DNA of 64,000 nucleotides from Physcomitrium patens (GCF_000002425.4 NC_037256.1:18407982-18471981); one strand, 5' to 3'; shown: positions 47,669-61,305, numbered from the stretch's first letter. Program-made: numbers and translations. Notes: generated from the sequence alone by a model not told the origin.

Positions 47669-50169
47669 ATAAGTGTCTTCTTAAAGACAAGCTATAAATA
47701 AGATTTGTATTTTATAAACTTTCAATTTATTTGAGCAATTAATAGCAACCAAAGGTCTTGTGATTTTTTGAAGAAAATTCTTTCTATTACAACAACATCA
47801 ATATATGTAATTGACAAAAATCAATAGAACAACTTTCGAAAGCAAAAGTACAAAGTTGTTTATTTAAACTCTAGATTTAAGATTATAAGGATTCCTTAAC
47901 TCACTTTTAGAAGACTAAAATAAAGAGCATAGACTAAAAATTGATTAGAAAGAGGTAGTAGGAGCTATATCATTACATAAATAGAGACAACAACAAAAAG
48001 ATAAGAATTTAACAAGTGATAGAAAAGCCGTGGTACTTCAAACAATACATCTTTATATCAAGATATCTTTTTTAATTTCTATGATTGATGATTCAACTAT
48101 AGATGAACTTATGAAAGTTATTTATTAATTAAAATAAATCTCCATTAGTTGAAATCCTATTCTAATTTATAATAATTTAATTATCTAAATATTTTAATAA
48201 TTATAAATTAGAATTTGATTTAATATCCACAAAATTTAAAAATATTCTACTTATGAAATAAAATAAACCATCATAATAGGTGAATTCATCTAATTCATAG
48301 CTACTAATTATCTTATGACTGATCAAATAAAGATTCTTCTTACTTCTTATTAAGAGACATTAACTTCTTTAATAAATTAAATTCACATTCAAGCACCTAT
48401 AATCCACAATATAAGCCACATAATGATATAAAAGCTATGTATATTTTATAAAAAAATTATTTTTATGATGTTTTATATTATACATATTTTATTTAATTAT
48501 CTAATAAAAAATCATCTAAATTTAAAATTTTATCTATGATAATTTTTTATTTATTAATAATTTTTTATCCAAAAATAAGAAATCATCCATATTTAATCAA
48601 TTTTTATCCATAATTTGTCATCCAATCTTTAAATCCTAATTCATCTATGTATGACCTAATTCAATCCAAGTGATTATTTTATATTTTTTTAATAAATTAT
48701 GCATATGATTTATTCATTAAAAATCTCAATAATATATCTTTGATAAGTTTGCATATTTTACAATGTTGCATTTGATCCCTAAATCTCTACTTTCTTAAAA
48801 AATTAAACTTAGAAAAAATTTGAAAATAGCTACAACTTTCCTTATAGATTGCCTATTTGATCCAGTGTCACTTCTTTTTTATATTTGCCTCTCTCTCTTC
48901 CTTCTATTGATTATAAATAAGGCAATGACAAAATCCAAGCCAAAAGAAGTCAATACCCATATTTTTCCTTCCCTTACTAATTGCCTAATGCAAGATAAGT
49001 CGTTACTATATCAAAATCTAAATAAAAATAAAAAAAAAGAGAAGGAAGCTTGATTTGGCACTATGTTAACACCTCTTCTTTGCTACTCTAGAATTCCATT
49101 GCAACTCTATAACAACAATTATGCTCTCCCTCTCTTGCCTCTATTGCCTCTCTAAAAGATGCTTCAAAATTGACAAATTTGGCTCTCACTGAGCTTGCTC
49201 TTCAACAGAGGTGATGTTCCAATCTTCAAATTTAATGACATTTATGATTAGAACAATATCTGCATTGTGTTCATTCACATATACTTTCAACATGTAATCA
49301 TGTCTTATATGATCACCAAACAACACTTACCATTGGCTCCTCATTCTTAAAGTTCTTAATCCAAATTACTATAATTGACATCCAAAAATATTGCAAAGAA
49401 ATAAGTGATGTTGCATAGAAGGCTAGAAGTATTATTGTGTGGTAATACAATTATATAGTAAAAAATAAAAATATGGATGTTATTATAGAAGAACTTAATA
49501 GAAATATGTAATAAAAAATAAGAATAAATGATAGAAAAATAGTAAAAGATTTAGTCTTAATATTTTTTTTTGTAGAAAGAACTTCTATTTACTTTGTAGA
49601 GGCATAAATGAACCAAATTAAAGTAAATAAGATAAAAATTAATATAAATATAAATAAATATATATATATATATATATTTTAATAATAGGTTAAATAAAAA
49701 ATTACTTTAAATTATCAGAAATTAATACTCAAAGAGGACCAATTGTTAACCTAGATCAAAATTAGATCCTAAAGCACAAAACCATTCCTATATAGCAACT
49801 TCAAAATTCTTTTGGAGATCAAAGAATAGAAATTGAGATCAGACTTAAAGCAGATTTTTTGACATTAGTTTTATGTCATTTGAATTAATATTGAGTTTTT
49901 GAGAGATTTCCAAAATTAATGATATTCTTAGTAGGTTTAGGTTTCGAGAAATAATAATATGTTTACAAATTTAAAGGTTTCTTAAGTTTTTTGGTATATA
50001 TACAAGTAAAATTTAGATAATGCATTGGTGTATTAGTTATAGATTTGTATGCAAATTTTAAAGTCAATCAAACAATTAGATTGAAGTCAATGAGGATTTT
50101 TGTAGATTGAGGTCTCAAAAATTAGAATTTGAGGGTTAATGAATATTTCTAAGATTTTTAGCAATCCAT
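47669..50169. other. AT-rich stretch, no gene seen
   Basis: No supported coding region. A 77-codon frame at 48820-49053 has no family resemblance and typical chance composition. A TA repeat lies at 49657-49678. Confidence 0.45.
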
Positions 50170-50173
50170 TGTC

Positions 50174-50217
<44 letters not shown>

Positions 50218-51049
50218 ATTATTATTACTTAGATAATATAAATAGGTAGAAGTAAGTAAAAATAGATTAATTTTATAATATCTTTTAAAAAAGCTTCTTA
50301 GAAGCTTTGTAGACTCTATTTTTATTTTACATGTGTTTGTAGTTGATTGATAGATTATAAACTTTATCAATAAGCTAATCATAAGCCACATGTATTAGTA
50401 GCTTGTGGAATAAGTTAATAATGTGGCGCCCATATGAAAAACTTGCCTTGTAAGTCAAGATATCTATCATATAAAGTCAACACATTTTTTGAGGTCTTAT
50501 AGAATGTCTCCACATAGATTATAAATAGATAATATATATAGAGGCAAGAATGAAGCCTTCTTCACTCTTGTCAATTCCTTTCTTGCTTTTAGTTTAGATT
50601 CAAGAGTTTCTAGTTTTCTTATCTTTTGGCAATAGCCATTATAATATTTTTTAATATACATATTTTTATTTTTTATTTTATCACTTTTTTTTTGATATGG
50701 ATTTCATAAGTTTATGCATCTTTTTTTAGTACATGTTCTTTATAGATTGATAATAATATATTTATAATATTAGTGCTTTATCTTCTTTTGATCAAAAATA
50801 AATTATTCATTTTTTTTATAATACATAAGCATATTAGAAGTTACAGATTACCCTCTTCTAAATTAATATTATTCTTAATATTTTCTTTGTAATTAAGTCA
50901 TTTTTTTTTTTTTTTTTATCTTGAGTGATATTAGATATTTTTTTAAGTATTAATATGGCAAAGCTTCTTGAAATAAAGAGTACAATGGCATAAATACAAG
51001 AATAATTAAGAAAATTGATGCTTGCGATGCATCAACTCAATTTATTGCC
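50170..51049 (+). mobile_element. Family E LTR, leader and gag start
   Basis: LTR from TGTCACAAATATATAT (50170, TA-expanded) to about 50755, with ACTCTTGTCAA (50564-50574) at the expected R start. A decayed priming site (50757-50767), a leader with an ACAGATTACCCTCTTCTAAA-type repeat near 50840, and the start of gag (MAKLLEIKSTMA, from 50954) follow. It is cut by a further LTR fragment at 51050. Confidence 0.7.
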
Positions 51050-51175
51050 TATCACAAATATATATATATTTATCCCAATAGTTACTTATATGATTAGGTA
51101 TAAATATTTAAATATAGATTAATTTTATAAAGTATTTTAGAAAAGCTTCCTAGAAGCTTCAGGGATGTTATTGTA
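51050..51175 (+). repeat. Family E LTR start fragment
   Basis: About 125 bp matching the first part of the family E LTR (CACAAATATATAT then GAAAAGCTTCCTAGAAGCTTC), ending abruptly. Confidence 0.6.
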
Positions 51176-51249
51176 TTATGTGAAGTCTTGCTCAAAAGTG
51201 CATCAAGCACCTAATTGTAGAAGGTAGAATAAAAATTACAATAATAAAA

Positions 51250-51960
51250 TTTTAATTCTAATAGAATATTAAAAAAAATCTAATTAAACTTTAACAATAG
51301 TAAACAAAATTTAATTAAATTCAAAAGAAACTTTAAAGAAATTATAAAAGAAACAATAAGAAATCTTAAAGAAGTTGAAAGAAAATTCACAAGAAACCTT
51401 AAAAGAATCCTTAAGAAGCCCTAAAAAAAATTAAAACAATCACAAAAATATCTTAAATAAATTTCAATCAAGTTCTAAATTAACCTTTGTTGAAATTTTA
51501 ATGGACTTCAATCAAACTTTAGAAAAGTCCTAAATCTTAAACCAAACTTCAAATCAAATCTTGGATCCTAAACCAAATCTTAAATCAAATCTTAAATAAA
51601 CTCTAAATCTTAAACCAAATCTTAAATCAAATCCTAAATCCTAAATCAAATCATAGATAAATCCTAAACTTTAAACCAAATCCTAGATTAAATCCTAGAT
51701 CCTAAATTAAATCCTAAATTAAATCCTAGATAAATTAAAAATCCTAGACCAAATCTTGAATTGAACCGTAGACAAATCTTAAATCTTAAATCAAATTTTA
51801 GATCAAGTTTTAGATCCTAAATCAAATCCTAAATAAATCCTAAATTTTAAACCAAATCCTAAATTAAATCCTAAAAAAATCCTAAAATCTAAATCAAACC
51901 TTAGATCAAATCTTAGATCCTAAACCAAATTCTAATCCTATTCAATCTAATCCTAGTGTG
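51250..51960. repeat. Degenerate minisatellite of AAATC(C/T)TAAA units
   Basis: About 700 bp of irregular units such as AAATCCTAAATCAAATC and AAACCAAATCTTAAATC, with a period of roughly 12-15 bases and frequent variants. It resembles but is not the plant telomere repeat (CCCTAAA). Confidence 0.75.
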
Positions 51961-53009
51961 ATTTAGAACCTTAATATCTATTAATTGATCTATTGATCTT
52001 GCTTAAAAATTTAAATATCTTTCAACAACTAAATTGACAAAAAGCATACAAAATTTGAAAATAATTGCATTTAACAAATGGAAGAATAATCTTAAATTTT
52101 TCTTGGGTATTGACTAGCTTCCTACTCCAATCTAAATATTGAACTTCTAGTACTAATATCTTCTTATTAAACTATTCAAATGTTCTCAAATTTCACATGT
52201 ATATATAAAATCAAGTCTTTTACTTTTAAATATAAAATTTATCCTAATCCAACTAGTAGATTGTTGAAAAACTTAAAAATCCTAATAGCCTCTCAAAGTC
52301 CAATTTTTGAGGCCTCAACCTACTTAAAATTCAATAGCCTTTAATTCAACCAATTGATCAAGCTCAAAATTATAACATACACTTCAAACAACTACTTTTA
52401 TAAGTCATAAAAATTTTAATTATAGATCTACTATCAAACTCACAAAATTCTCTAAAACGTAATATTTTTTTTTATTTCACATATTTTAGAGTCACCTAAA
52501 AAAATTGTAACTTTGCAAAGCTCTTTTAAAGTCATTATACACTCAATTCCCTCAAAATCAATGATTAAAAAAATTCTATCAAGTTTTTTTTTTTAAATTC
52601 CACTCTTTGATCTATAAAAAAATCTTTTGAATTATTGTAGGTGCTCAGTTATGTACCTCAGGGTCTGATTTTGACGTAGGTTGATAACTAGTCCTCTTTG
52701 GATATCAAATTTTTCCCTTTAGAGTTAATTTTTATTCCAATAAATTCTTAACTTCTTCTTACATATATTCATATTCTTTATTATTCTAATCTACCTTGTT
52801 TTTCTTTATTTATGGCCTTACAAAGTAAGTAGAAGTCTACTTTGTAAAAAGGTAGCATTTAAACCTTTGGTTCTACTTTCTTTTGGACTATTGTTTATTT
52901 TTAAATATAATTTGCTATAATATTTGAAGTAAGATCTTCTATATTATAATAGATTCTTCACTCCTTTCACATATTAGTCATGTTATATCATGACAACATG
53001 GTTATGACC
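51961..53009. other. AT-rich stretch, no gene seen
   Basis: No coding signal. A slightly richer patch near 52645-52710 could not be assigned. Confidence 0.4.
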
Positions 53010-53255
53010 TTAGATATATTTATAAGTTAGAAATTTGGCCAATAAATTAACCACATGTTGGTAGCTTGTAGAACAAATTAACTCTGTATACTAGCTTGTA
53101 GAATAAGCTAATTATGTGGTATATATATAGATAACTTGTCTTGTAAGTTAAGATATGTGGCTAGCAAAGTCAACACATGTTGGAGGTCGTATAGAATATC
53201 GTCACGTAGCTCCTAGTTAAAGAGTATATACGGAGGCAAGAATGAAGCCTTCTTC

Positions 53256-53266
53256 ACTCTTGTCAA
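53256..53266 (+). other. Predicted R start of family E element
   Basis: ACTCTTGTCAA lies about 30 bp after the TATATA box at 53225-53230. It is the exact reverse complement of 53435-53445. Confidence 0.7.
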
Positions 53267-53434
53267 TACCTTTTGAGTCCTTAGTCTTGTTTCAAGACTT
53301 TTTAGTCTTCTTATTTTTGGCAATAGCCATTCCAATTCAATATTATATCATCTTTGAATGGTTTTTTAGTTCCTTTTAATGCTATAAGAGTGTATTAAAG
53401 ATTTTTTTTCTTGAAGATTCATATCCTTCATAGT

Positions 53435-53445
53435 TTGACAAGAGT
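53435..53445 (+). other. Self-priming site of family E element
   Basis: TTGACAAGAGT lies two bases after the LTR end and pairs over 11 (extendable to 12) bases with 53256-53266. The base identities differ from the young element at several positions on both sides, yet pairing is preserved. Confidence 0.7.
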
Positions 53446-53650
53446 GCTAATTTATAATTTTTATCTTATTTTAGAAGTGAATGGATTATCCCACTTCTAT
53501 TATTTTATTTTAAAGGTGGAAGACTATCTATCTTTAAAGAAATAATCTTATTTTCTAACATTGATTTTTCTTTAAAATACAGTGGATTATTCTTCCTCAT
53601 GGAAATTTATATTTGACATTAGAGGTTCCGAATTACTCTCTTGTAATTAT

Positions 53651-54510
53651 TGTTTTACTTATTCTTTAAATACCTTCTCAGAATAAACCTGTAAAGGAGA
53701 GTTCAAATACAAAGAAAGACTATTTGCATGAGTTTATATATTAGCATCACACAATTAATTGTCTTCTTGATTTGCTAAAAACATCCAAAAAAGCTACAAT
53801 GCCTTCTACACTCTATCAATTCTTCTTTTAAAAAATAAAATATTACAATTGATAATTCTATTCTATGCATTCATTCTCTTTTCTCCTCTCCAAACTTATA
53901 ACAACAATATGTAATACTACACTATCTTAAAAGACTACATAAAACATTTTATAATCTAATCATTAGAATTCTCTAAAACTAACTGTCATTCTCAGTAATC
54001 TGCTTCATACAATTCCAAACTCCATAGATTTCTTCTTACGGAACAGTCTCAACTTTCAATGAACAATATATTATAATTCTTCATTCATATCTATATTTCA
54101 TAAATATCTTTAATTATCAACTTTCCAATTTTCGACTTATAATTTAGTACTTAATAAATTCAATTTCTCAATTGACATCACATAAATCAAAACTTTCTTT
54201 TATTACAAAATTTCACTTCATATTATTCAAAATCTATCCATTATCCTTCTTCTATAAAGAAAATAAAAACAAAAAGTATCACCAAGCTTATCCTAGCTCA
54301 TAACTATTATAATTTGGCCCTATCTACTTCTTCTTCAATCAATTTATACTTATCCCGAAATAAAGATTCTAACCAACATTTCTTATTTAATCACTTTTTT
54401 CAACTAAAATATCTATACTATCTCTTGAATTGACTGACCTATAGATGATTAATCAATTTTAGCAATATCTAACTAATATTCTACAAAAACCAATTTCTAC
54501 CCATTCTACA
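53651..54510 (-). repeat. Family A solo LTR
   Basis: Homologous to 4999-5934 in the same orientation, ending (plus strand) CCCATTCTACA. It splits the leader of the family E element from its gag, with no internal region, so it is a solo LTR. The left edge is approximate. Confidence 0.7.
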
Positions 54511-55359
54511 CATCTTCTAATTTAACTTTATGAATTTTTTTTTGAGTTTTCTATAGAAAAAAAAATTATGGATGCTACTCTTAATGAAAATGAGAATAGA
54601 TTTGTAACTATTGTAAATCTTCACAAGCTTATCAATACTCTAAGAGTAGAGATCTCATGTACTTCCAACGTCAATCACAGAGGTACTATTCTTACATCTA
54701 TAGAAAAAGTTCAAAATCTATGTCAAAAAGTTGTGTAATTAAAGGAAAAAAGTAGATTAATTTCACAATCAAATCCAATAAGTTTTATTTCTATAAGTAC
54801 AATAAGAACAAGGATTAGTATGCCCAAAAAGTTGGATAGAATAAAATCAAAATTTTGAGGATTTCTGCAACAAGTCAAGCTCTATTTAAGATTACATCCC
54901 TTCCAGTATCTTAATGGATTTACTCAAGTTGGATTTATAAGCACACTTCTAATTAGAAGTCCTTTCTCTTGATTTATACCTTAGATAGAAAAGGATTCAT
55001 GACTTCTTTATGATTTGAATTTATTTCTAGAAATATTTATGGTTATATTTGAAAAAAATGATCAAAAAAGAGTAATAAAGATCAAGCTCTTATTTTTACA
55101 ACAAAGATCACGATCAACCACCATATATGCTGCTGAATTCCAAAACCTTGCTTGCAACATTGACAGAAATGACAAAGCCCTTATCAATCAATTATAATAT
55201 GGATTGAAAGACAACATCAGAAATTTATTGTTGATAATATCAAAGGTAAAATCTTTGGAATAATTTACTATTCAAGCCATTACATAGAAAAATAGATTAT
55301 TTGAAAGATATCAAGAACAAAGACTCGACTAAAGAGTAAGAAGTCAAGTAATAATGATG

Positions 55360-56608
55360 TAAAGGTAGAGAGAGTTTACTACAAGAAAGCGTTGAGCTTC
55401 TCACTACTACTAAATGCTCAATCAAGTCTAAGATATAAAAGTACCAAGTTTATATATATAATATATTTAATTTTAGGAAAATTATATCAATATATGAATC
55501 CAAGTACCAAAAAAACATCCAAATGTATGATAAAGTATCTTAAAACCTTATATATCCTTATGAGAAATGTTCCAAACTTCAATAGTTCATATCTCACGAT
55601 TGAATTATTCAAAAAATCTAAAATTTTACATAAAGCACTAGTATACTTTCAAAAAATATCACAAAAAAATTCAACCACAAATTTATTACGGATCTTTAGA
55701 TATCACCAAAGCCCTAACAGTAGCTTTAAATCCCAACTTACGTACATCCACATGCTAATTTCTTCATATTTCACAAAATAAGTCCTCAAATACTATGAAA
55801 CTTTGATCTATAGTTTTTTAACTTAATAAATAATATTTATAGAAATTTTGAATTAAAAATTCGTTTAGGAACTCAAGATATGGCTCCAACCATTACTATC
55901 AACAAAATGACTCACTTATTGCCTTTGAATTACATGTGCTATCTTCAATGCCCTATAATTCTTTCATCCAAATTTGAAATTTGTCAAATAATATATATAA
56001 AGTATAGCCAAGAAATTTTTATCTCCAACTCTATTTGCTGATCTTTCATTGCGCTCCATATGCATATGTTATGCTTCAAAGAGTGATAGTAGGTACAAAT
56101 TTGACACCTTAACTTTGAATACTTATATCTCCTTCAAAAAAACTTGAAATCACCTAAACTCTTCACTCAAATTATACCCAAAATCCTGAACTTGTTGGCC
56201 CTAGCCTTCAAAGTTCAAATGACCTCGAAATAAAAATCCTAATCCCTGATAAGGCCTCGGGTAGCCTCCTTGAAGCCCACTGGGCATGGCCTTCGACCAA
56301 TAGGAATGAAGTTTCCCATTCCTTGCCTTCATCTAACCATGCCTTGCTTTCATCCCTCCCAATAAGCCTCCTATTTGTTAAGAATTTCTACTTTAGGCTC
56401 TAATCTCCTCTCAAGGCCTTATACTAAACATTTAGGTCTTATAATTTTTTTAAATGCTATAATCAAAAAAGATAAAACTCAAAGTAAAGTTTCTTAAATC
56501 CACTCTCTTTAAATTAGTCTATTAACGATTCTAACATATATCTAGATTTATTAACATATAATATATTTTAACTAATTTTTATATGCTGTAAGCTTTTATA
56601 GTACGACA
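55360..56608. repeat. Family B solo LTR-like repeat, copy 3
   Basis: Matches 1502-3115 and 7164-8790 with its first part shortened. The intact homologous site in the 24.3-kb element (near 25885) shows where it entered gag. Confidence 0.7.
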
Positions 56609-57833
56609 ATGGTAGCTCCTAAGTATTTTGAAATTTATTCATTAAGCTTGAAATCAATGTAAATTGATATGATATATTTTAAATTCTTCATAAGGTAAGA
56701 AAAAACTTGACATCATCAAGAGGATTTCTACTTATATTATAGAGAAGATAGGTACACTGCTCAACATTGTCTAAAAAAGTAACTCAATTATAAAATACAA
56801 AGCACAATTACCAAAGAAAATAATAAGTAAAAAAATGAATTACTTTAGCTATAATAAGGACCATATGGCTGAAATCATGTACAATATCTAATAAAGGTCA
56901 TATTTTCTCCTCCAATCCCTCACCTTGTTTTATAATAAAAATTTCTTTAGAAACAAAAAATCACAAAGTCTTAGCCTCGTTGGATTCAAGAGCCTCGGCT
57001 TCTTTTATACATAAAGACTTTATCAAAAAATAAGATATATTCTTAATTTATAAAATCAAACTTATGCATGTAGAAGTAATAGATAGATGATTATTAATTC
57101 CTAGGAATATTACATATGAAAGTATTCCTATAGGAGTAGTAACTAGTAATTACAATAGTTAGTAATATTTGATGTAATTAAATCTTCTTTTAATTGAATC
57201 ATTTTAGAATTATCGTGATTGAAAAGATATAATCCTCAGATAGATTAGATTTCTTATAATTTTCATTTCTTCCATAGTTTAGCCTAAGGTCCTATTAGGT
57301 AATAAAAATCCATAAGTCTATTCTATTGAAATCCTTATTTGTAGGTACGAGATCTATCATGACTTGAAATGGATCAAAGATATCGTCAATATGCTCCTCT
57401 GACATCATCGAACCAAGTTTCCTCTTTTCCAACGAGACAACCACGATCATTTTTTAATCCTACATGGAACAAGCCTAGTAGGTATATATCGATAAAGACA
57501 CCCAATATGCCTGATGGAGGTGCAAGAAGACTACTTTGATGTTTTCGTTGCAGACAGATTGATTATTATGCAAGTAAATGTCTCAATGCCAGAGCCAATG
57601 ATGATTATACACTAGTTTGTGGAAATTACAAGCAGTCGGGGCATACTTATCAACAATATAATACTCTGTTCAATTTCAATAATTGAGATCAACAGATCCA
57701 AAACCAAAGAAAAATAAAGGAAATAAATCAAGGTCTTCAAGATTCTCCGAAAAATTGGGTGGAATGTTTCCAAGCCATTCTTAGTAAGAGTCAAAAAAAG
57801 AGGAAAGAATCAATTCAATATTTGGATGAGCCT

Positions 57834-58030
57834 GATGCGAAGGGCCAATTTGACCCAATTATAAGAACATCCAAGCCACGTCCTGTTATGGGCCTCTTAC
57901 TCAGTATGAGACCTGATTCGGTTGGGCTACCGAATGAGGTACCGATTATGGAGGCTTCAGATTCGTTTCAAGCTGTTTTGTTCTCTATGTCATTTTGAGA
58001 AACCTCTTTTCTATTGAAAGATCCTCTTAG
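57834..58030 (-). repeat. Inverted family F LTR fragment inside gag-protease
   Basis: About 200 bp matching 63133-63310 (landmarks CCAATTTGACCCAATTA and CAAGCTGTTTTGTTC against CAGGCTGTCCTGTTT). It is in the orientation of the LTR at the window end, i.e. opposite to the LTR pair at 58.8-61.3 kb. It is a partial copy without LTR ends. Confidence 0.7.
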
Positions 58031-58841
58031 ATGCATGAATTCTCAAAAAGCTCCGTCTACTATTCCAATTCTGAGTCTAGGGCGGAAGAATATCTTACCT
58101 TAAGGAGTTAAACTTCAACCAATGAAAAGAAAGAAGACATTAAATATTACCCTAAATATAGAATCCTATGACATATTGAAGGATCTGGATGTTATTCGGC
58201 CTTCTATTTCTATGAAGCAACTTTTAGCGGTTGTACCAGAGTACCGTTCTACATTGAATTCATCGTTAATACTACATTGGCAACGTAATAAAGAAGTTTG
58301 TGAAGTCAGTTTAAACTTTGACCCAGATGCACCAACCATCGATGTTTCGATTGATGGTCTTATGATCTTGGGTGTTCGGGTAGATGGTAGTTCCAGTGTC
58401 AATTTGATGAACGCTGATACAATAGATGCTTTAGATTTGGAATACTTAGAATCCACGACATTGGTATCATGGATGGCAGATCATAGCCATGTTAAACTAA
58501 TGGATATTTTATGGAGTGTTCAAATTATAATAACTGGTATTCCATATGTAATTGACTATATCGTCTTTCAACTACAATGCTTAATTTTATCTTATCTAAT
58601 TTTATTGGGACGACACTAGCTTTATCAAGCAAAGGCCAAGAATGATTGGGGTCAGGGTACTTTGACAATTGGCAAAGGCGACGACAAAATGGTATTACAA
58701 ATGTACCTAGTACGCTATTGTAGGGAGTTTCAATTGCCAGCATTTGAATTGACATCGAACGATGAACTTGGCTCCATTGATGACGTAATTATACTGATTA
58801 CGGTGTTGTATTACGTGCTAACTTACTTGAGAATGTGCCAG

Positions 58842-59969
58842 TGTCGTATTACGTGCTTTCTTGCTCGAGAACGCATCGGGCGTCTGGCTGTAGAAGGTAG
58901 TATGGAGATTTGCTAATATTCAAGCAGTTTATCAGTTTTTGACTATTGAAATATAAACAACTGCAAGAATATACCGTAAATCTATACGGATGTCCTTCGA
59001 CTGCTCGCTGAAATCCTTTTTGCCCTAGCCGGTAGGTCTCTAGACGTTATAGAGAACCCCAAACAATCCAAACTGCTAATCTTCGATACCGCTTTATATT
59101 CACGATCTTGTATCCACTGACTGTCTCATTAGATTAACCCAATAAATTTCATTCACTCCGCATACTCAATCCTTTAGGCACCTTTTTAATTCTTCATCAC
59201 AGACGTAACTCGATTTCACAAAACAGTCAAGAGTAATGACACCCACTTCATTAAAATCCCGATTCACCAGTACAACACTGACTTCAGCAACGATTGCCTC
59301 AGTCTTTCCAAAACCCTATGAAGAAAAAAAATCCCAATTCTCTGTTTTTTTTCCCTGCCCTGAAGCATGAAGCTAGCTCTCCGACCCTTCTAAAAAACTT
59401 ATTCTCTTCCCTTCCATTTCTTAACCTATCCTCCTCTTTAACCCTAATTCTCTCCTCTCTCAAACCCTAGCCTCTGAATTTCTTCAATCTTCCGTCTTGG
59501 ATCCAAAATTGGCTCTGTCGTCAGAGCTTTCTCCTCCATTTTTACCTTTAAGAGATCCTTTTACTAAAGGGACATTCCCGGATCGGCACAAAGGACGGAA
59601 CAGCCTGAAACGAAATCGAAACCCCCCTAATCGGGACCACATTGAGTCGCCTGACCAAGTCAGGTCTCATATTGGGTAAGAGGACCATAATAGGACATGG
59701 ATTGGATGTCTTGAAATTGGATCCAATTGGCTTTTTGAACCAGGCTCACCCGTCGTTGAATTGGTCCTTTTTCTTTCTGCTGACTCCCGTTATTAGAATC
59801 GAACAAAGCATTTCAGTATGCCCTGACTGACTGTAACGGGGTGACTAACCCTGGCCTCTCAGTATTTGCCCTGGAATTGGTCATTGCTCCCAATATTTGA
59901 GGTAACTGAACATTAATAAAAGTCCCCTTTCTTTATATTTTCACGGTATACTCGTGTTACAACACGACA
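58842..59969 (+). repeat. Family F LTR, copy 1
   Basis: 1.13 kb, starts TGTCGTATTACGTGC and ends ACAACACGACA. A 38-bp partial duplication of its start precedes it (58804-58841). It contains the MDPKLALSSELSPPFLPL-coding-like block shared with 63.3-63.5 kb. Confidence 0.75.
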
Positions 59970-61305
59970 CCGGGCATCTGGCTGTAGGAGGTAATATGAT
60001 GTTTTGCTAGTACTCAAGCAGTCTATCGGGTTCTTGACTACCCAAATACAATCTATATCGGATTACAATGTAAAAGCTTAATTCTAATATAAAATGCCTA
60101 GAGACCCTATATAACTTCAATCTCTTTTATTATTTTTATTTTTATTTTATTTATTTTATGTTTTTTATTTTATCTTTATTGTTAATTACCTTAATTCTAA
60201 ATCGTGAACTTCTGCAAGGTGTGATCCTCAATCTGTCCTTTCGACTTGTTGTGAAACATCTATCGCTAGTGTCTCTGCAAGCCCTTTCGAATGCTCAAGA
60301 AGTTCCAGTTCAACCCCGCTTACAGATTGTGAGGCTATGCTGCAATCCGTACCGATGTCCCTTGGCCGCTTACCGATATTCCTCTTATCCCTGTTGGTAG
60401 GTCCTTAGTTATCATAGAAATCCTAAACAAATCCCAATTTGCCAACTCCCAAAACCTCTTTAAACTGTTGGCAGATATCTTCTATCCGTATAGTCAGATT
60501 AACACAACCACACATGCATTCAGCATACTCAACCTTCTAGACAACTCTGAATTTCAACCACAGAAGTATCTCCCATTCCAACAACAATCAAGAGTACCAG
60601 CCTTTTCTTCTCTTATGGAAAATCCAGTTCACCAATATATCACTGACTTTCAGCAACGATTGTCTCAGTCTTCTTAAAACCCTATGAAGAAAAAAAAACC
60701 CCAACTCTCTGTCTTTTTTTCAACGTGAAGCTAGTTCTCCAACCCTTAAAATTCTGATTCTCTCCTCTTCATTTCTTAACCTATCCTTCCCTTTAATCCT
60801 GAGAAGATCCTATTCTTTCGCCTTGGATTCTTTGAATTGGAACAGCCGATGGAGCTTTCTCTCCCCCATTTTTGCCTTTAAGAGATCTTTTTACTGAAAG
60901 GATGTTTCCGAAACAATACAAAGAATTGGAACAACCTGAAACAAAATTGAAGCCCGTAATCAGACCACATTGGATTGCGTAACCAAGTCAGGTCTCATAT
61001 TGGGTAAGAGGCCCATAATAAGATCTGGATTCGAGGTCTTCTGAAATTGGATCCAATTGGCTCTTCGAACCAAGCTCACTTGTCGTTGAATTAGTCCTTT
61101 CCCATTCTACAGACTCCCATTATTGGAATCGAATGGAGCATTTCGTTATTGGTGAGTATGCCTCGGCTGACTAACGGGGTGACTGAACCTGGCCTCTCAG
61201 TATTTGTACTGGAATTGGCCATCGCTTCTAATACCCAAGGTGACTAAATATTAATAAGTCTTCTTCATTTATATTTTCATCATATAGACGTGTTACAACA
61301 TGACA
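59970..61305 (+). repeat. Family F LTR, copy 2
   Basis: Begins directly after copy 1 (CCGGGCATCTGGCTGTAGG), lacks about the first 35 bp, carries roughly 250 bp of extra sequence near 60080-60330 and ends GTTACAACATGACA. Pol sequence of the host element resumes at 61306. Confidence 0.75.

Larger units (their letters stand above)
53010..57345 (+). mobile_element. Family E gypsy fossil with two nested LTRs
   Basis: 5' LTR (about 53010-53432, start missing), priming site, leader repeats (53470-53640), an inserted family A LTR (53651-54510), gag (54545 to about 55360), an inserted family B repeat (55360-56608), then the gag end and protease region (56640-57345, with VLASLDSRASASFIHKDF near 56975). 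It is cut at about 57345 by the next element. Old and broken many times. Confidence 0.8.

Noticed and set aside
48820-49053. 77-codon frame in the AT-rich region
   Set aside because: Composition (Leu/Ile/Lys-rich) is typical of AT-rich chance frames, with no neighbours or motifs.
51250-51960. Interstitial telomere array
   Set aside because: Units are irregular and lack runs of CCCTAAA; kept only as a degenerate minisatellite.
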